Assembly: GCA_946555455.1 (NCBI GenBank) | Contig: CAMNSU010000013.1 | Location: 1 to 45,503, forward strand | Reading direction: 5' to 3' | Length of the DNA: 45,503 nt | Source: an uncultured Clostridia bacterium | Lineage (GTDB): Bacteria; Bacillota; Clostridia; RUG12999 | In this document: piece after piece, positions 24,234 to 31,922 of the stretch | Numbering within the stretch: the first letter of the stretch is position 1 | Layout: every line of letters begins with the position of its first letter | Translations under genes and position numbers: made by a program | The notes under the pieces: generated by a model | The model's input: only the letters and a program-made list of their open reading frames with translations | Database searches by the model: none | What the model was told of the DNA's origin: nothing

Positions 24234-26034
24234 GTGGTTTTTCACTTTCTTTTTTCACTTTTTTAATCGGGAATTGAATCAATACTTCCGACCCTTTTCC
24301 TTGCTGTGACGTGATAGAAATACTGCCGCCATGCTCTTCCACAATTTCTTTTGCAATCGCCAGTCCCAGCCCCGTGCCGCCTTCATTGCGGCTGCGCGCC
24401 CTATCCGTGCGATAGAACCGGTCGAACACATATGGCAGCGCCTTTTTGGCAATACCGATACCGGTATCCTGCACTTTCACATAAATATAGTCATATAAAT
24501 AGCCTGAAAATACATTGATTTCCCCATCTTCCGGCGTATATTTCACCGCATTGGAAATCACATTGGTCAGCACCTGCTCCATGCGGTCAGGATTTCCCAT
24601 AAACTTAGGCAGTTCCGAAATTTGCGTGTAGGTCAGTATTTGCCCCTTTTTCTTGTCAAATCCCAGCTTGTCAACCACTTCTGTAATCAACACTGCCAAG
24701 TCAAACGGCTGCGCCTTTTGATTGAGTTTATCGTTGTCCAAACTGGAGAGTGTGAGCAAATCGTGAATCAGCCGCGTCATACGGTCTGCTTCTTTTTCCA
24801 CAATCCCCAAAAACCGCTTTTGTACTTCCCGCGGCAAATCTTCTGTCTCTTTCACGGTTTCCGTATAACTTTTAATGGTAGTAATGGGTGTGCGCAGTTC
24901 ATGTGACACATTCGCCACAAATTCCCGCCGCGCCGCGTCCAGTTTTTGCTGCTGCGTCACGTCATGCAGCATGGTAATAACGCCGGTCGTCTTTTCCCCT
25001 TTGCTCATGCGTGCAAACAGCATTTCAATATGCCGACCGTCTTTTTCATAATACCGCCGCAGCACCGTTTCGCTTTTGAACACCAATTCTGCAATGGAAA
25101 TCTGAATGCCAATGGAATGAAAATATTCATCAAACTGTAGTTTTTCTTTTTCCAGTACCTCCAGCATTTTTGCCGCTGCACGGTTAATATGAATCAATTC
25201 TCCCGCCGCGTCAAATGCCATGACGCCGTCCGACATAAACGTTTGAATGGTTTCCAGTTTGTTTTTTTCTTCTTCAATATCGCTGATATTCGACTGTAAT
25301 TCCGCCGCCATCTGATCCAATGTCTGACTCAGCTTTCCGATATCATCGCGGGAGGATATTTTCACTTCTGCATCAAAATCGCCTTCCGCAATCTGTTTTG
25401 CTTTTTCCGTCAGCGACCGCACCGGTCTGGTAATCATGCGGACCACCAAAAGCCCCGCAATCAGTGCAATAACAACGCCCAGCAGACAGGCTTGTCCTAT
25501 CAGCCGCACGATTTTTTGCAGCATTTGCGCTAGTCCCTGCGGACTGTCGCAAAGATAGACAATTTCTTTCACATTGCCCGCCGCGTCAAAAACAGGCTGG
25601 GCATAATCAGCTTCCATGTTCAGCATGGAATAGCCGGTTCCTGTACGCCCCGCCGCCGCGGCTATGATATTCTCACTCAGCCCATACGGCAGCGTGTCCG
25701 GCTGCACGCCGTCTGTTTGAACCCCATTTTCATCATACCAAACGGTTCCGTTCGGGTAAAGTATGTATAATGTCTTTTTCTCCGCATTGCCGTGCCGCAC
25801 AAGTTCCTGATGTATCAATTCCCATGCGTTTGGCATTCCTTCCACCGGCGCCGCCGCATTTTGATTCAATTGTTCTGCCAGCGTACCTTGCAGCATCCGT
25901 TCCGCCTGTGCAGCAAACTCTTGCTTATAGTTCCATATCGCATGTACGCCAAAAAAAGCGCCTGTTAGAAGCACAACTATCACTGTCACCAAAACAATCA
26001 TGCATTCCAATTTCCACCGTATGCTTTTGAACAT
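24211..26034 (-). CDS. walK: Sensor histidine kinase WalK-like
   Basis: 607 residues. Transmembrane segments are at about 11-33 and 176-198 around a roughly 140-residue extracytoplasmic domain. A HAMP domain (200-252) is followed by a PAS domain (about 262-365, ending GVITMLHDVTQQQKL). HisKA carries His378 in EFVANVSHELRTPITTIKSY. The HATPase domain has NVISNAVKYTPE, DTGIGIAKK and EGGTGLGLAIAKEI. The PAS-HAMP-HisKA order, the VANVSHELRTP(I/L) motif and the adjacent WalR are typical of the WalK/VicK family, which monitors cell-wall synthesis and controls murein hydrolases. It starts 20 nt after walR. An M23 hydrolase gene diverges from walR, which fits a wall-homeostasis role. Confidence 0.9.
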   Translation of the reverse strand: MFKSIRWKLECMIVLVTVIVVLLTGAFFGVHAIWNYKQEFAAQAERMLQGTLAEQLNQNAAAPVEGMPNAWELIHQELVRHGNAEKKTLYILYPNGTVWYDENGVQTDGVQPDTLPYGLSENIIAAAAGRTGTGYSMLNMEADYAQPVFDAAGNVKEIVYLCDSPQGLAQMLQKIVRLIGQACLLGVVIALIAGLLVVRMITRPVRSLTEKAKQIAEGDFDAEVKISSRDDIGKLSQTLDQMAAELQSNISDIEEEKNKLETIQTFMSDGVMAFDAAGELIHINRAAAKMLEVLEKEKLQFDEYFHSIGIQISIAELVFKSETVLRRYYEKDGRHIEMLFARMSKGEKTTGVITMLHDVTQQQKLDAARREFVANVSHELRTPITTIKSYTETVKETEDLPREVQKRFLGIVEKEADRMTRLIHDLLTLSSLDNDKLNQKAQPFDLAVLITEVVDKLGFDKKKGQILTYTQISELPKFMGNPDRMEQVLTNVISNAVKYTPEDGEINVFSGYLYDYIYVKVQDTGIGIAKKALPYVFDRFYRTDRARSRNEGGTGLGLAIAKEIVEEHGGSISITSQQGKGSEVLIQFPIKKVKKESEKPLDKEKAE

Positions 26035-26054
26035 GTTTGTCAGACCATCCTAAC

Positions 26055-26771
26055 TTAGGAACCCATCTTCGAGTCCACATTAAAATAATAGCCAACGCCG
26101 CGTTTTGTCACCACATATTCCGGTTCTGCCGGATTGCGTTCCAATTTTTCGCGCAGTCTCCGAACGGTCACATCCACCGTCCTCACGTCGCCGATATATT
26201 CATAGCCCCATACTTTTTCCAGCAACACCTCGCGGGAAAACACCTTGTGCGGACTGGACGCCAAAAACCGAATCAATTCAAATTCCCGCAGCGTCAAATC
26301 AATCCGCTCTTCCCCGCGCCGTATTTCATATTGGTCGCAGTCAATTGTCAAATCTCCCGTCACTATCGTCTCGCCCGCCGCCGTTTCCGGCGTTTGCACC
26401 GTCGCCGACGGAAGCCGCCGCATATTGGCTTTGATGCGCGCCATCAACTCCCGCATACTAAACGGTTTTGTCATATAATCATCTGCACCGAGTTCCAGTC
26501 CCAAAATTTTATCCACTTCTTCCGTGCGCGCGGTGAGCATAATAATGGGCGCCTGCGAAAATGTGCGTATCATCTTGCACACTTCAAATCCGTCAATCAC
26601 CGGAATCATCACATCCAGCAAAATCAAATCCGGTTCCAGTTGTTTTGCCTTTGCAACCGCTTCTTCCCCATCCATAGCGGTCTGTGTCCGGTATCCCTCC
26701 CGCTCCAGATTAAACTGCAATATATCCAGAATGGATTGTTCGTCTTCTACAATTAATAATAAACCTTTCAT
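26055..26771 (-). CDS. walR: Response regulator WalR-like
   Basis: 238 residues. The receiver domain has EDE (9-11), phospho-acceptor Asp in LILLDVMIPVIDG (about 53), Thr in LTART and Lys in TKPFSMREL. The winged-helix domain carries LTLREFELIRFL, then SREVLLEKVWGYEYIGDVRTVDVTVRRLREKLE and YVVTKRGVGYYF, a strong WalR/VicR signature. It activates or represses cell-wall hydrolase genes in Firmicutes. Expression is likely from the promoter at 26814-26843. AAGGTGG about 10 nt before the ATG gives the start. Confidence 0.92.
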   Translation of the reverse strand: MKGLLLIVEDEQSILDILQFNLEREGYRTQTAMDGEEAVAKAKQLEPDLILLDVMIPVIDGFEVCKMIRTFSQAPIIMLTARTEEVDKILGLELGADDYMTKPFSMRELMARIKANMRRLPSATVQTPETAAGETIVTGDLTIDCDQYEIRRGEERIDLTLREFELIRFLASSPHKVFSREVLLEKVWGYEYIGDVRTVDVTVRRLREKLERNPAEPEYVVTKRGVGYYFNVDSKMGS

Positions 26772-26813
26772 GAAACGTCATCCACCTTCTTCCTACCATA
26801 TTCTTCATTTCTT

Positions 26814-26843
26814 ATTGTACCAGATTGTCCATAGAGATTGCAA
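26814..26843 (-). promoter_or_regulatory. Promoter of walRK
   Basis: On the minus strand TTGCAA (26843-26838), 18 nt ending in TGG, TACAAT (26819-26814): an extended -10 promoter about 40 nt before walR. Confidence 0.55.
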
Positions 26844-26945
26844 GTCTTTTTTCTAATTCTCCTCTTTTTTCTGCATCTAAATACAAAAATTGTATGTATT
26901 TTGTAAACAAATTGTAAATATTCATCCAAAATCACATAGATTCCA

Positions 26946-26974
26946 TTGACAACACATAAAATATGTATTATACT
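26946..26974 (+). promoter_or_regulatory. Consensus promoter of the M23 peptidase gene
   Basis: TTGACA (26946-26951), 17-nt spacer, TATACT (26969-26974) on the plus strand, about 26 nt before the start codon, so the leader is very short. Confidence 0.8.
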
Positions 26975-27006
26975 ATGGGAAGCATTTGGAAAAAAGTAGG
27001 TGAACC

Positions 27007-28734
27007 ATGATGGATGATGAACAGAAACTTTCTATGACAGCGCAATATCATGATATTCCTTGCTATACGCGGCGGTGCTGCATCACATCGGGTGAGCAAT
27101 CCACTGCGGCGCAGCAGGAACAGGAAATACTTTCTACAGTGCAGGCAGAACCGGCTTCGGTTTCTGAGGATAGTATCACAGAAGATATCACAAAAAACAA
27201 ACCGGTTTGGAAATTTGCATTCCAAAACTATCTCAGAACCTATTGGAAAAAAGCCATACGATTCTGCCGCAAAAAATTGCGCATAGTAGCTGCATTTGAT
27301 ATGAAATCAATCAAACTGCCCGCTTCGTTTCCTATTAAAATAGACGAAGGCAAATTGAAAATAGACATTGATAAACAAGCTGTGAAACAGTTTTTAAAAG
27401 AAGTGATATATTATAAAAGCAAAACTGCGGCAGCTTCCGTATTTGTCTCTTTGATATTGGTTGCGTTTTCTCTTATTTTGGCAGAATTTTTCTCTGCCGG
27501 CTATGACGCCTATATCAACGGAACTTATGTCGCTACGATTTCGGAAAAATCGGATTTGCAAACCGAAATCCGTCAGCTCAATCAACAGATTGTGGAGGCA
27601 ACAGGCGAAGCAGGCGATATTCCTGTGCAGGTGGATTATGTATTCAAATTTGTTCCCAAAGAAAAACTCTCGGATGACACAGAAATTAGCCGGAATCTGC
27701 TCGCATTTTCCAGCCGTCTCAAAGACGCTTTTGTTATCACGGTAGACAGCACGCCGGTGACAACAGTCGCTTCTCTTTCAGATGCTTCTGCTAGTTTGGA
27801 AGCAGTGAAAGAACAATATAAAAACGGTCAGGATGACGTCACTGTGGAAATACTCAATGAAATCAAGGTCGAATCCGGCATTGTGCCGACTGCCGATATT
27901 TCTTCTGTTTCCACCGCTGCCCAGTCACTCAACGCACAAAAATCTGTTGATGTGGACTATATTATTCAACCGGAGGATTCCCTCTGGAGTTTGGCGTCGG
28001 AAAACAATTTAACTGTTGAGGATATTCAGGCGCTCAATCCTGGTCTGGAGGAAACACTGGTAGACGGCAGCGTGATTCATTTAAAACAGCAGCAACCGCT
28101 TTTGAATATCAAAACCGTACAAAACGCTTCCTATCAGGAAACGGTTCCTGCACCGGTCAATGAAATTCAGGACAGTAACCTATATCAAGGGACTACGCAG
28201 GTTGTAGAACAGGGTACCGAAGGCTTGAAAATGGTCAGTGCCAAGATTGTGAAAATCAATGGACAGGAAGTAGACCGTATGGTGCTTTCAGAATCTGTTT
28301 TGTCTGCGCCAACCCCTTCTTCCGTGATTGTGGGAACGCGTCCTGTGCCGACCGGCATTGGCAGCGGACAGTTTTTGCGTCCCTATTCCGGCGTTATCAC
28401 CTCCCGTTTTGGCTCCCGCTGGGGCAGCGTGCATAAGGGAATTGATGTCGGCGGCTCGGTCGGCGACCCTGTGCTCAGCGCAGACGAAGGAAAGGTTGTT
28501 TTCGCCGGCTGGAACACTGGCGGGTATGGAAATCTCGTCATTTTAGACCACAGCAACGGTTATCAGACCTATTATGCGCATATGAATGAGATTCTGGTCA
28601 GCGACGGCGATGTGATTGAAAAGGGCTATCAACTTGGTACAGTTGGCAACACCGGACGTTCTACCGGTCCTCACCTGCACTTTGAAGTGCGCAAGGACGG
28701 AGAACCGCAAGACCCGCAAACGTATTGTTATTAA
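27007..28734 (+). CDS. Membrane-anchored LysM-G5-M23 peptidoglycan endopeptidase
   Basis: 575 residues. AGGTG lies 4 nt before ATG 27007 and 7 nt before the in-frame ATG 27010, so the second Met may be the real start. An N-terminal cytoplasmic region of about 138 residues is unusual. A single transmembrane helix (about 140-162, AAASVFVSLILVAFSLILAEF) follows, then an extracellular region with LysM (about 316-365, PEDSLWSLASENNLTVEDIQ), G5 (about 390-445) and M23 metallopeptidase (about 460-575). Zinc ligands are visible in HKGIDVGG and GPHLHFEV. Family knowledge: such enzymes cut peptide cross-links in cell wall, and in sporulating bacteria relatives act at the engulfing membranes. It is divergent from walR, a likely regulator. 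Confidence 0.88.
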   Translation: MMDDEQKLSMTAQYHDIPCYTRRCCITSGEQSTAAQQEQEILSTVQAEPASVSEDSITEDITKNKPVWKFAFQNYLRTYWKKAIRFCRKKLRIVAAFDMKSIKLPASFPIKIDEGKLKIDIDKQAVKQFLKEVIYYKSKTAAASVFVSLILVAFSLILAEFFSAGYDAYINGTYVATISEKSDLQTEIRQLNQQIVEATGEAGDIPVQVDYVFKFVPKEKLSDDTEISRNLLAFSSRLKDAFVITVDSTPVTTVASLSDASASLEAVKEQYKNGQDDVTVEILNEIKVESGIVPTADISSVSTAAQSLNAQKSVDVDYIIQPEDSLWSLASENNLTVEDIQALNPGLEETLVDGSVIHLKQQQPLLNIKTVQNASYQETVPAPVNEIQDSNLYQGTTQVVEQGTEGLKMVSAKIVKINGQEVDRMVLSESVLSAPTPSSVIVGTRPVPTGIGSGQFLRPYSGVITSRFGSRWGSVHKGIDVGGSVGDPVLSADEGKVVFAGWNTGGYGNLVILDHSNGYQTYYAHMNEILVSDGDVIEKGYQLGTVGNTGRSTGPHLHFEVRKDGEPQDPQTYCY

Positions 28735-28737
28735 ATA

Positions 28738-28780
28738 AAGGAACCGCAGAAACTTTTTGATTGGTTTCTTCTTTTTTTTA
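28738..28780 (+). terminator. Terminator after the M23 gene
   Basis: An 8-bp stem with one G-T pair (AAGGAACC at 28738-28745, GGTTTCTT at 28763-28770), 17-nt loop, followed by CTTTTTTT. Confidence 0.55.
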
Positions 28781-28841
28781 TACTATTCCTATCAATAAAA
28801 CGCCGGGTATATACTCAAATATCAAACCCATTTTCATAAAG

Positions 28842-28854
28842 GTATAGGTTTTGT
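28842..28854 (+). repeat. 13-bp direct repeat of the palindrome arm
   Basis: GTATAGGTTTTGT occurs here and again at 28972-28984 inside the perfect palindrome. It could be a half-site for the same DNA-binding protein. The stretch 28781-29085 otherwise holds no gene. Confidence 0.55.
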
Positions 28855-28967
28855 CACATGAAATTTTTATACACCCTGTCCATTTCTCATTTCACAATTC
28901 TACCATATTTCTTCTGTTTTATCTACATGTTTTCTGCTTTTTTCTGCTTTTCTGTTCTATAAGCGAC

Positions 28968-28999
28968 AAAAGTATAGGTTTTGTAAAACCTATACTTTT
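28968..28999. promoter_or_regulatory. Perfect 15-bp inverted repeat (operator or hairpin)
   Basis: Arms 28968-28982 and 28985-28999 (AAAAGTATAGGTTTT and its complement) separated by 2 bp. Read as RNA it gives an A-flanked, T-flanked hairpin that could terminate in both directions. As DNA it is a strong dyad. It lies about 90 bp before the secreted protein gene. Confidence 0.6.
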
Positions 29000-29085
29000 A
29001 GCAACTGCTTCCGGACAGTATCTAAAAATCCCCCATGTTCATTTTACTAAAAACACTCACTGATAAATTGGAGGAGGAATTAACA

Positions 29086-29853
29086 ATGAAAAAAGCAACG
29101 TCAATCAGAGTAACAGCGCTTGTAATTGCAGCCTGTATCAGCATTATGCATCTGCCGGTATTGGCGGCAGGGCAGCATTATATGTACAGTCGGTATGACG
29201 GCGCGGCAATTTTGGTGAACACCGGCGAAGAAGCGGCATTTGCACAAGGCTATGCCAATCCTGACGAAACCGTCACGGTTTTTAGCCGCGTAGACGGCGC
29301 ACGGGCTGTTATTTGGTCGTATGAAGTAGCAAAAAACCAATCGCATTATGCAACAGGTCAGCAAAATATCCGAATGTTCAGTAAATATGACGGCGCTATG
29401 ATACTGGTGCATTCTTATGAGGCGGCGGGATATTCTGCAAACTATTACGGTGAAAAGGCAACTGTAGTGGTTTATGATAAAAAGAGTGGTTTTGACTATA
29501 CTATCTGGGCGTCAGATTTAGCCTCCCATTTGAATAAAGGTTTCAGCACAACAAGACCTTATATTCCGGTGTATGGATATGCAGATTTTAAAAGTGTCCC
29601 ATCATTCGGAAGTATGATAGGCATGAAAGATGATCCGCTTTTTTCAGAAGAAATAATTACTTATCTCTATAAATTATCGCATAACAATGCGGTCAAGGCA
29701 GCAAAACGGTATTTCAAAGAACTGGAGCAATGGGGATATTGGTATTGCGGACAGGATAATAATGGTGTGGATCTCTATTATAACGGAACATCAGGTGTTG
29801 AAATAGGCTACAATTACTCCTCCAACACAGTTGTAATAGTCATTTGGGTATAA
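29086..29853 (+). CDS. Secreted protein with four internal repeats, function unknown
   Basis: 255 residues from ATG 29086, with GGAGGAGG 9-16 nt upstream. The signal peptide (MKKATSIRVTALVIAACIS, cleavage near VLAA-GQ) predicts export. Residues about 30-155 contain four repeats of about 31 residues: YMYSRYDGAAILV, TVFSRVDGARAVIWSYE, RMFSKYDGAMILVHSYE and VVVYDKKSGFDYTIWAS. They share the pattern [VM]-[FY]-[ST]-x-x-D-G-x-x-x-[IV]-x-[VW]. The C-terminal 90 residues are unrelated to the repeats and contain aromatic-rich GYWYCGQDNNGVDLYYNG. I do not recognise the family. It starts a short patch of small, poorly known genes and has a long upstream dyad. Confidence 0.72.
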   Translation: MKKATSIRVTALVIAACISIMHLPVLAAGQHYMYSRYDGAAILVNTGEEAAFAQGYANPDETVTVFSRVDGARAVIWSYEVAKNQSHYATGQQNIRMFSKYDGAMILVHSYEAAGYSANYYGEKATVVVYDKKSGFDYTIWASDLASHLNKGFSTTRPYIPVYGYADFKSVPSFGSMIGMKDDPLFSEEIITYLYKLSHNNAVKAAKRYFKELEQWGYWYCGQDNNGVDLYYNGTSGVEIGYNYSSNTVVIVIWV

Positions 29854-29912
29854 ACAGAAAGTCGTCTCTATAAAACATTCTATAATACTCTTGGGGGATA
29901 GGAGGCGCCATT

Positions 29913-30260
29913 ATGCTCCTTGTCATTGCATGTATTGTTTTGGCTGTATTGATATTCATAAGCATATGGTGGTTTGGGAAAACGAAATGTCCGGATTGCC
30001 GTAAACGCAAATGTGAAAATATTTTTAAAAAGAAATTAAAGACAGAAACAATATACTTCAAAGAAAAGGAAATCATCCAAAATTATAAAAACACTACCGG
30101 TCATTTCCCAACCCCCACGCAGCCGCCCAACACATTTTCTACCCGCATGGTTCTCATTCCCGGAGAAAGAATATGGTATCTGGTGAAATATAAATGCAAC
30201 AACTGCGGAAAAGTCTTTTTTCGTAAGGAATACATTGATAAAAGACCAATCATCAAATAG
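29913..30260 (+). CDS. Small membrane protein with zinc-ribbon cysteines
   Basis: 115 residues with AGGAGG 7 nt before the ATG. One N-terminal transmembrane helix (about 1-21, MLLVIACIVLAVLIFISIWWF) is followed by a basic cytoplasmic domain. The Cys pairs KCPDCRKRKC (about 25-33) and CNNCGKVFFRKEY (about 95-106) look like the two knuckles of a zinc ribbon split by a 60-residue insert. I do not recognise the family. The gene lies 59 nt after the secreted repeat protein and 22 nt before the broken repeat gene, so the three may share a transcript. Confidence 0.65.
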   Translation: MLLVIACIVLAVLIFISIWWFGKTKCPDCRKRKCENIFKKKLKTETIYFKEKEIIQNYKNTTGHFPTPTQPPNTFSTRMVLIPGERIWYLVKYKCNNCGKVFFRKEYIDKRPIIK

Positions 30261-30282
30261 CGGAAAGGAAGGAGAAAACTTT

Positions 30283-30489
30283 ATGGCAACACCTATTTAT
30301 TTTACACAAAACCGTTATGAAACAGGGACAACGAAAGTATTCATAACCCGAAACAAACTTGAGCCGGGAGCTGTGAAGGTTTGGGCTACGTAAAACAAGT
30401 TTGAGCGAAATTTAATAAAGGGGTTTATTGTCGATAAGCCAAACGAAGCACAAATGAAAATTTATCTATGCCAAAACAAATGGGAATGA
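30283..30489 (+). pseudogene. DUF6150-like repeat protein broken by one in-frame stop
   Basis: A 69-codon frame from ATG 30283, with AAGGAG upstream, to TGA 30489, interrupted by TAA at 30391-30393 (codon 37). The translated repeats are YFTQNRYETG, FITRNKLEPG, WAT(stop)NKFERN, a degenerate fourth unit, and YLCQNKWE. The stop falls exactly where Gln, Arg or Gln stands in the other units, so a single CAA-to-TAA change explains it. The intact pattern (aromatic-x-[TC]-x-N-[KR]-x-E) resembles the small DUF6150 family, whose function is unknown. Translation as seen gives a 36-residue peptide that may still be made. Confidence 0.6.
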
Positions 30490-30514
30490 GCCGGAATGAA
30501 GGTGATACAGAGGT

Positions 30515-31201
30515 ATGTCTATGAATCAATATGAAAAGCAAATTTTTGAACTATATAAAAATTTGAATATTGGAAAATCCAATGCTTGCACAGTATGCAA
30601 AAAGCAAAATCCTGATTTAACGATGCCCGTTTCTATCTGGCAGGTGGGCGATGCGTACTATGAAAGTTTCTACAAGGTTCTGTTTGTCGGAAAGGCTGCG
30701 CGCGGAACCATCGGAACCAGACGCGGCAGTTTCATGGACGCAACCGAAAGGGCAAACGTGCTGTATCACAGTGTCGGCTGGGCATATTGGAGTTATACAA
30801 AAGCGATTGCAGACGCACTATACCCTGAAAATGCATGGGAAAAAATTGCATTCACAAACATGGTGAAATGCAACAATTCTGAGACGATTGATACCGCCAC
30901 AAACTCCATGAAAGAGCACTGCATACCTATTCTCAAAGAAGAAATGAAGCTTCTTCAACCTAAGAATGTTGTGTTTTACACAAACCGCAGCTATGATAAC
31001 CAAATAGAAAAACTCTTTGATAAAATAACGGATTCCATATCTCAAGAGGTTGCCATAGGAAAAAAGCGCATGAACGCCTGGCGTTTTAAAGGCGTCATTG
31101 AAAACTGCCGGTGCCGCGCTATCAGAATCGGTCATCCCGAAAGGATGAATAAAACAGATTATGTGAAGTTTGTGACAGATTTCTTAAAAGACGTTCTGTA
31201 A
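30515..31201 (+). CDS. Uracil-DNA glycosylase superfamily protein, Fe-S type-like
   Basis: 228 residues; a second in-frame ATG at 30521 has GAGG 7 nt before it and may be the true start. The four cysteines match the spacing of the 4Fe-4S ligands in family 4/5 uracil-DNA glycosylases: Cys25-x2-Cys28, then Cys119 in FTNMVKC and Cys136 in EHCIPIL, followed by LKEEMKLLQPKNVVFY. The strand before motif A is VLFVGKAARG where canonical enzymes have G-E-x-P-G, and the C-terminal GHPER stands for the HPS/T loop. The fold assignment is fairly secure, but loss of the usual motif-A acidic residue makes glycosylase activity uncertain. It could be a derepressed repair or nucleic-acid-binding homologue. Confidence 0.65.
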   Translation: MSMNQYEKQIFELYKNLNIGKSNACTVCKKQNPDLTMPVSIWQVGDAYYESFYKVLFVGKAARGTIGTRRGSFMDATERANVLYHSVGWAYWSYTKAIADALYPENAWEKIAFTNMVKCNNSETIDTATNSMKEHCIPILKEEMKLLQPKNVVFYTNRSYDNQIEKLFDKITDSISQEVAIGKKRMNAWRFKGVIENCRCRAIRIGHPERMNKTDYVKFVTDFLKDVL

Positions 31202-31309
31202 ATGCTGAAAAAGCGAATGGATACAAGCTATTTTGCATGACATTTCAGGCATAGAAAATAACTTTTGTCGTTCAGACCGGAAATTCTGTTATATTGTTAT
31301 GAAATAAAA

Positions 31310-31354
31310 ATATCCCGCTATCGAACCTATTTTGGATAGCGGGATTTGTTTTTT
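31310..31354. terminator. Bidirectional terminator between the UDG-like and GNAT genes
   Basis: Arms ATCCCGCTATC and GATAGCGGGAT with a short A/T-rich loop (about 31312-31345), preceded by A-run and followed by TTGTTTTTTG. It serves both convergent genes. Confidence 0.85.
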
Positions 31355-31358
31355 GAAA

Positions 31359-31907
31359 TTAAAACTTTTTCATATATTGCCGGTATTCCTCTTTGGAAAC
31401 GGAAAAACAGAGATGATCCGCTGTTCTGCCGTCATAGAGTGTTTCCACCATGTGCAGACAGCCTTCATAGTTCATGCCGCATTTTTCTAAAACTTTTCGG
31501 GAACGTAAATTGGAAGGGTAGCAGTTTGCCGTTATCAGTTGCAGCCCCAGCGTTTCAAAGCCATATGCAATCACTGCTTTTGCCGCTTCTGTCATGATGC
31601 CTTTGCCCCAATAATGTTTCCCTATTGCATATCCAATCATGCGGACAGCTTCATGGCTGCGTTTATCATCTTGTATTAGCCCAATCGTGCCAATCAATTT
31701 CTCGGTTTCTTTCCAAACAATGCCCCAGACATCTTCCTTCCCGACAAACACTTCCTGCATGATTTGCCGCGTCTCTTCCAAACTTTCATGCGGTTTCCAG
31801 CCCGCATTACTGCCCACTTCCGGATGCTTGGAATACTCATAAATATCCTCCAAATCCGTGTATTCCACCGGACGCAAAACAAGGCGCTGTGTCTCTATTG
31901 TTTCCAT
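31359..31907 (-). CDS. GNAT N-acetyltransferase (RimJ/RimL-like)
   Basis: 182 residues from ATG 31907 with AAGGA 6 nt upstream. It begins METIETQRLVLRPVEYTDLEDIYEYSKHPEVG, the typical start of RimJ/RimL-like acetyltransferases. Acetyl-CoA binding is shown by IGYAIGKHYWGKGIMTEAAKAV (motif A, Q/R-x-x-G-x-G/A variant GKHYWGKG). The C-terminal motif NLRSRKVLEKCGMNYEG is standard. It transfers acetyl from acetyl-CoA to an amine, but the acceptor is unknown: ribosomal protein N-terminus, small amine or antibiotic. It follows the GLUG protein by 15 nt; being downstream of polyamine genes, a polyamine acceptor is conceivable but not shown. Confidence 0.88.
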   Translation of the reverse strand: METIETQRLVLRPVEYTDLEDIYEYSKHPEVGSNAGWKPHESLEETRQIMQEVFVGKEDVWGIVWKETEKLIGTIGLIQDDKRSHEAVRMIGYAIGKHYWGKGIMTEAAKAVIAYGFETLGLQLITANCYPSNLRSRKVLEKCGMNYEGCLHMVETLYDGRTADHLCFSVSKEEYRQYMKKF

Positions 31908-31922
31908 CAAAATTCCTTTCTG

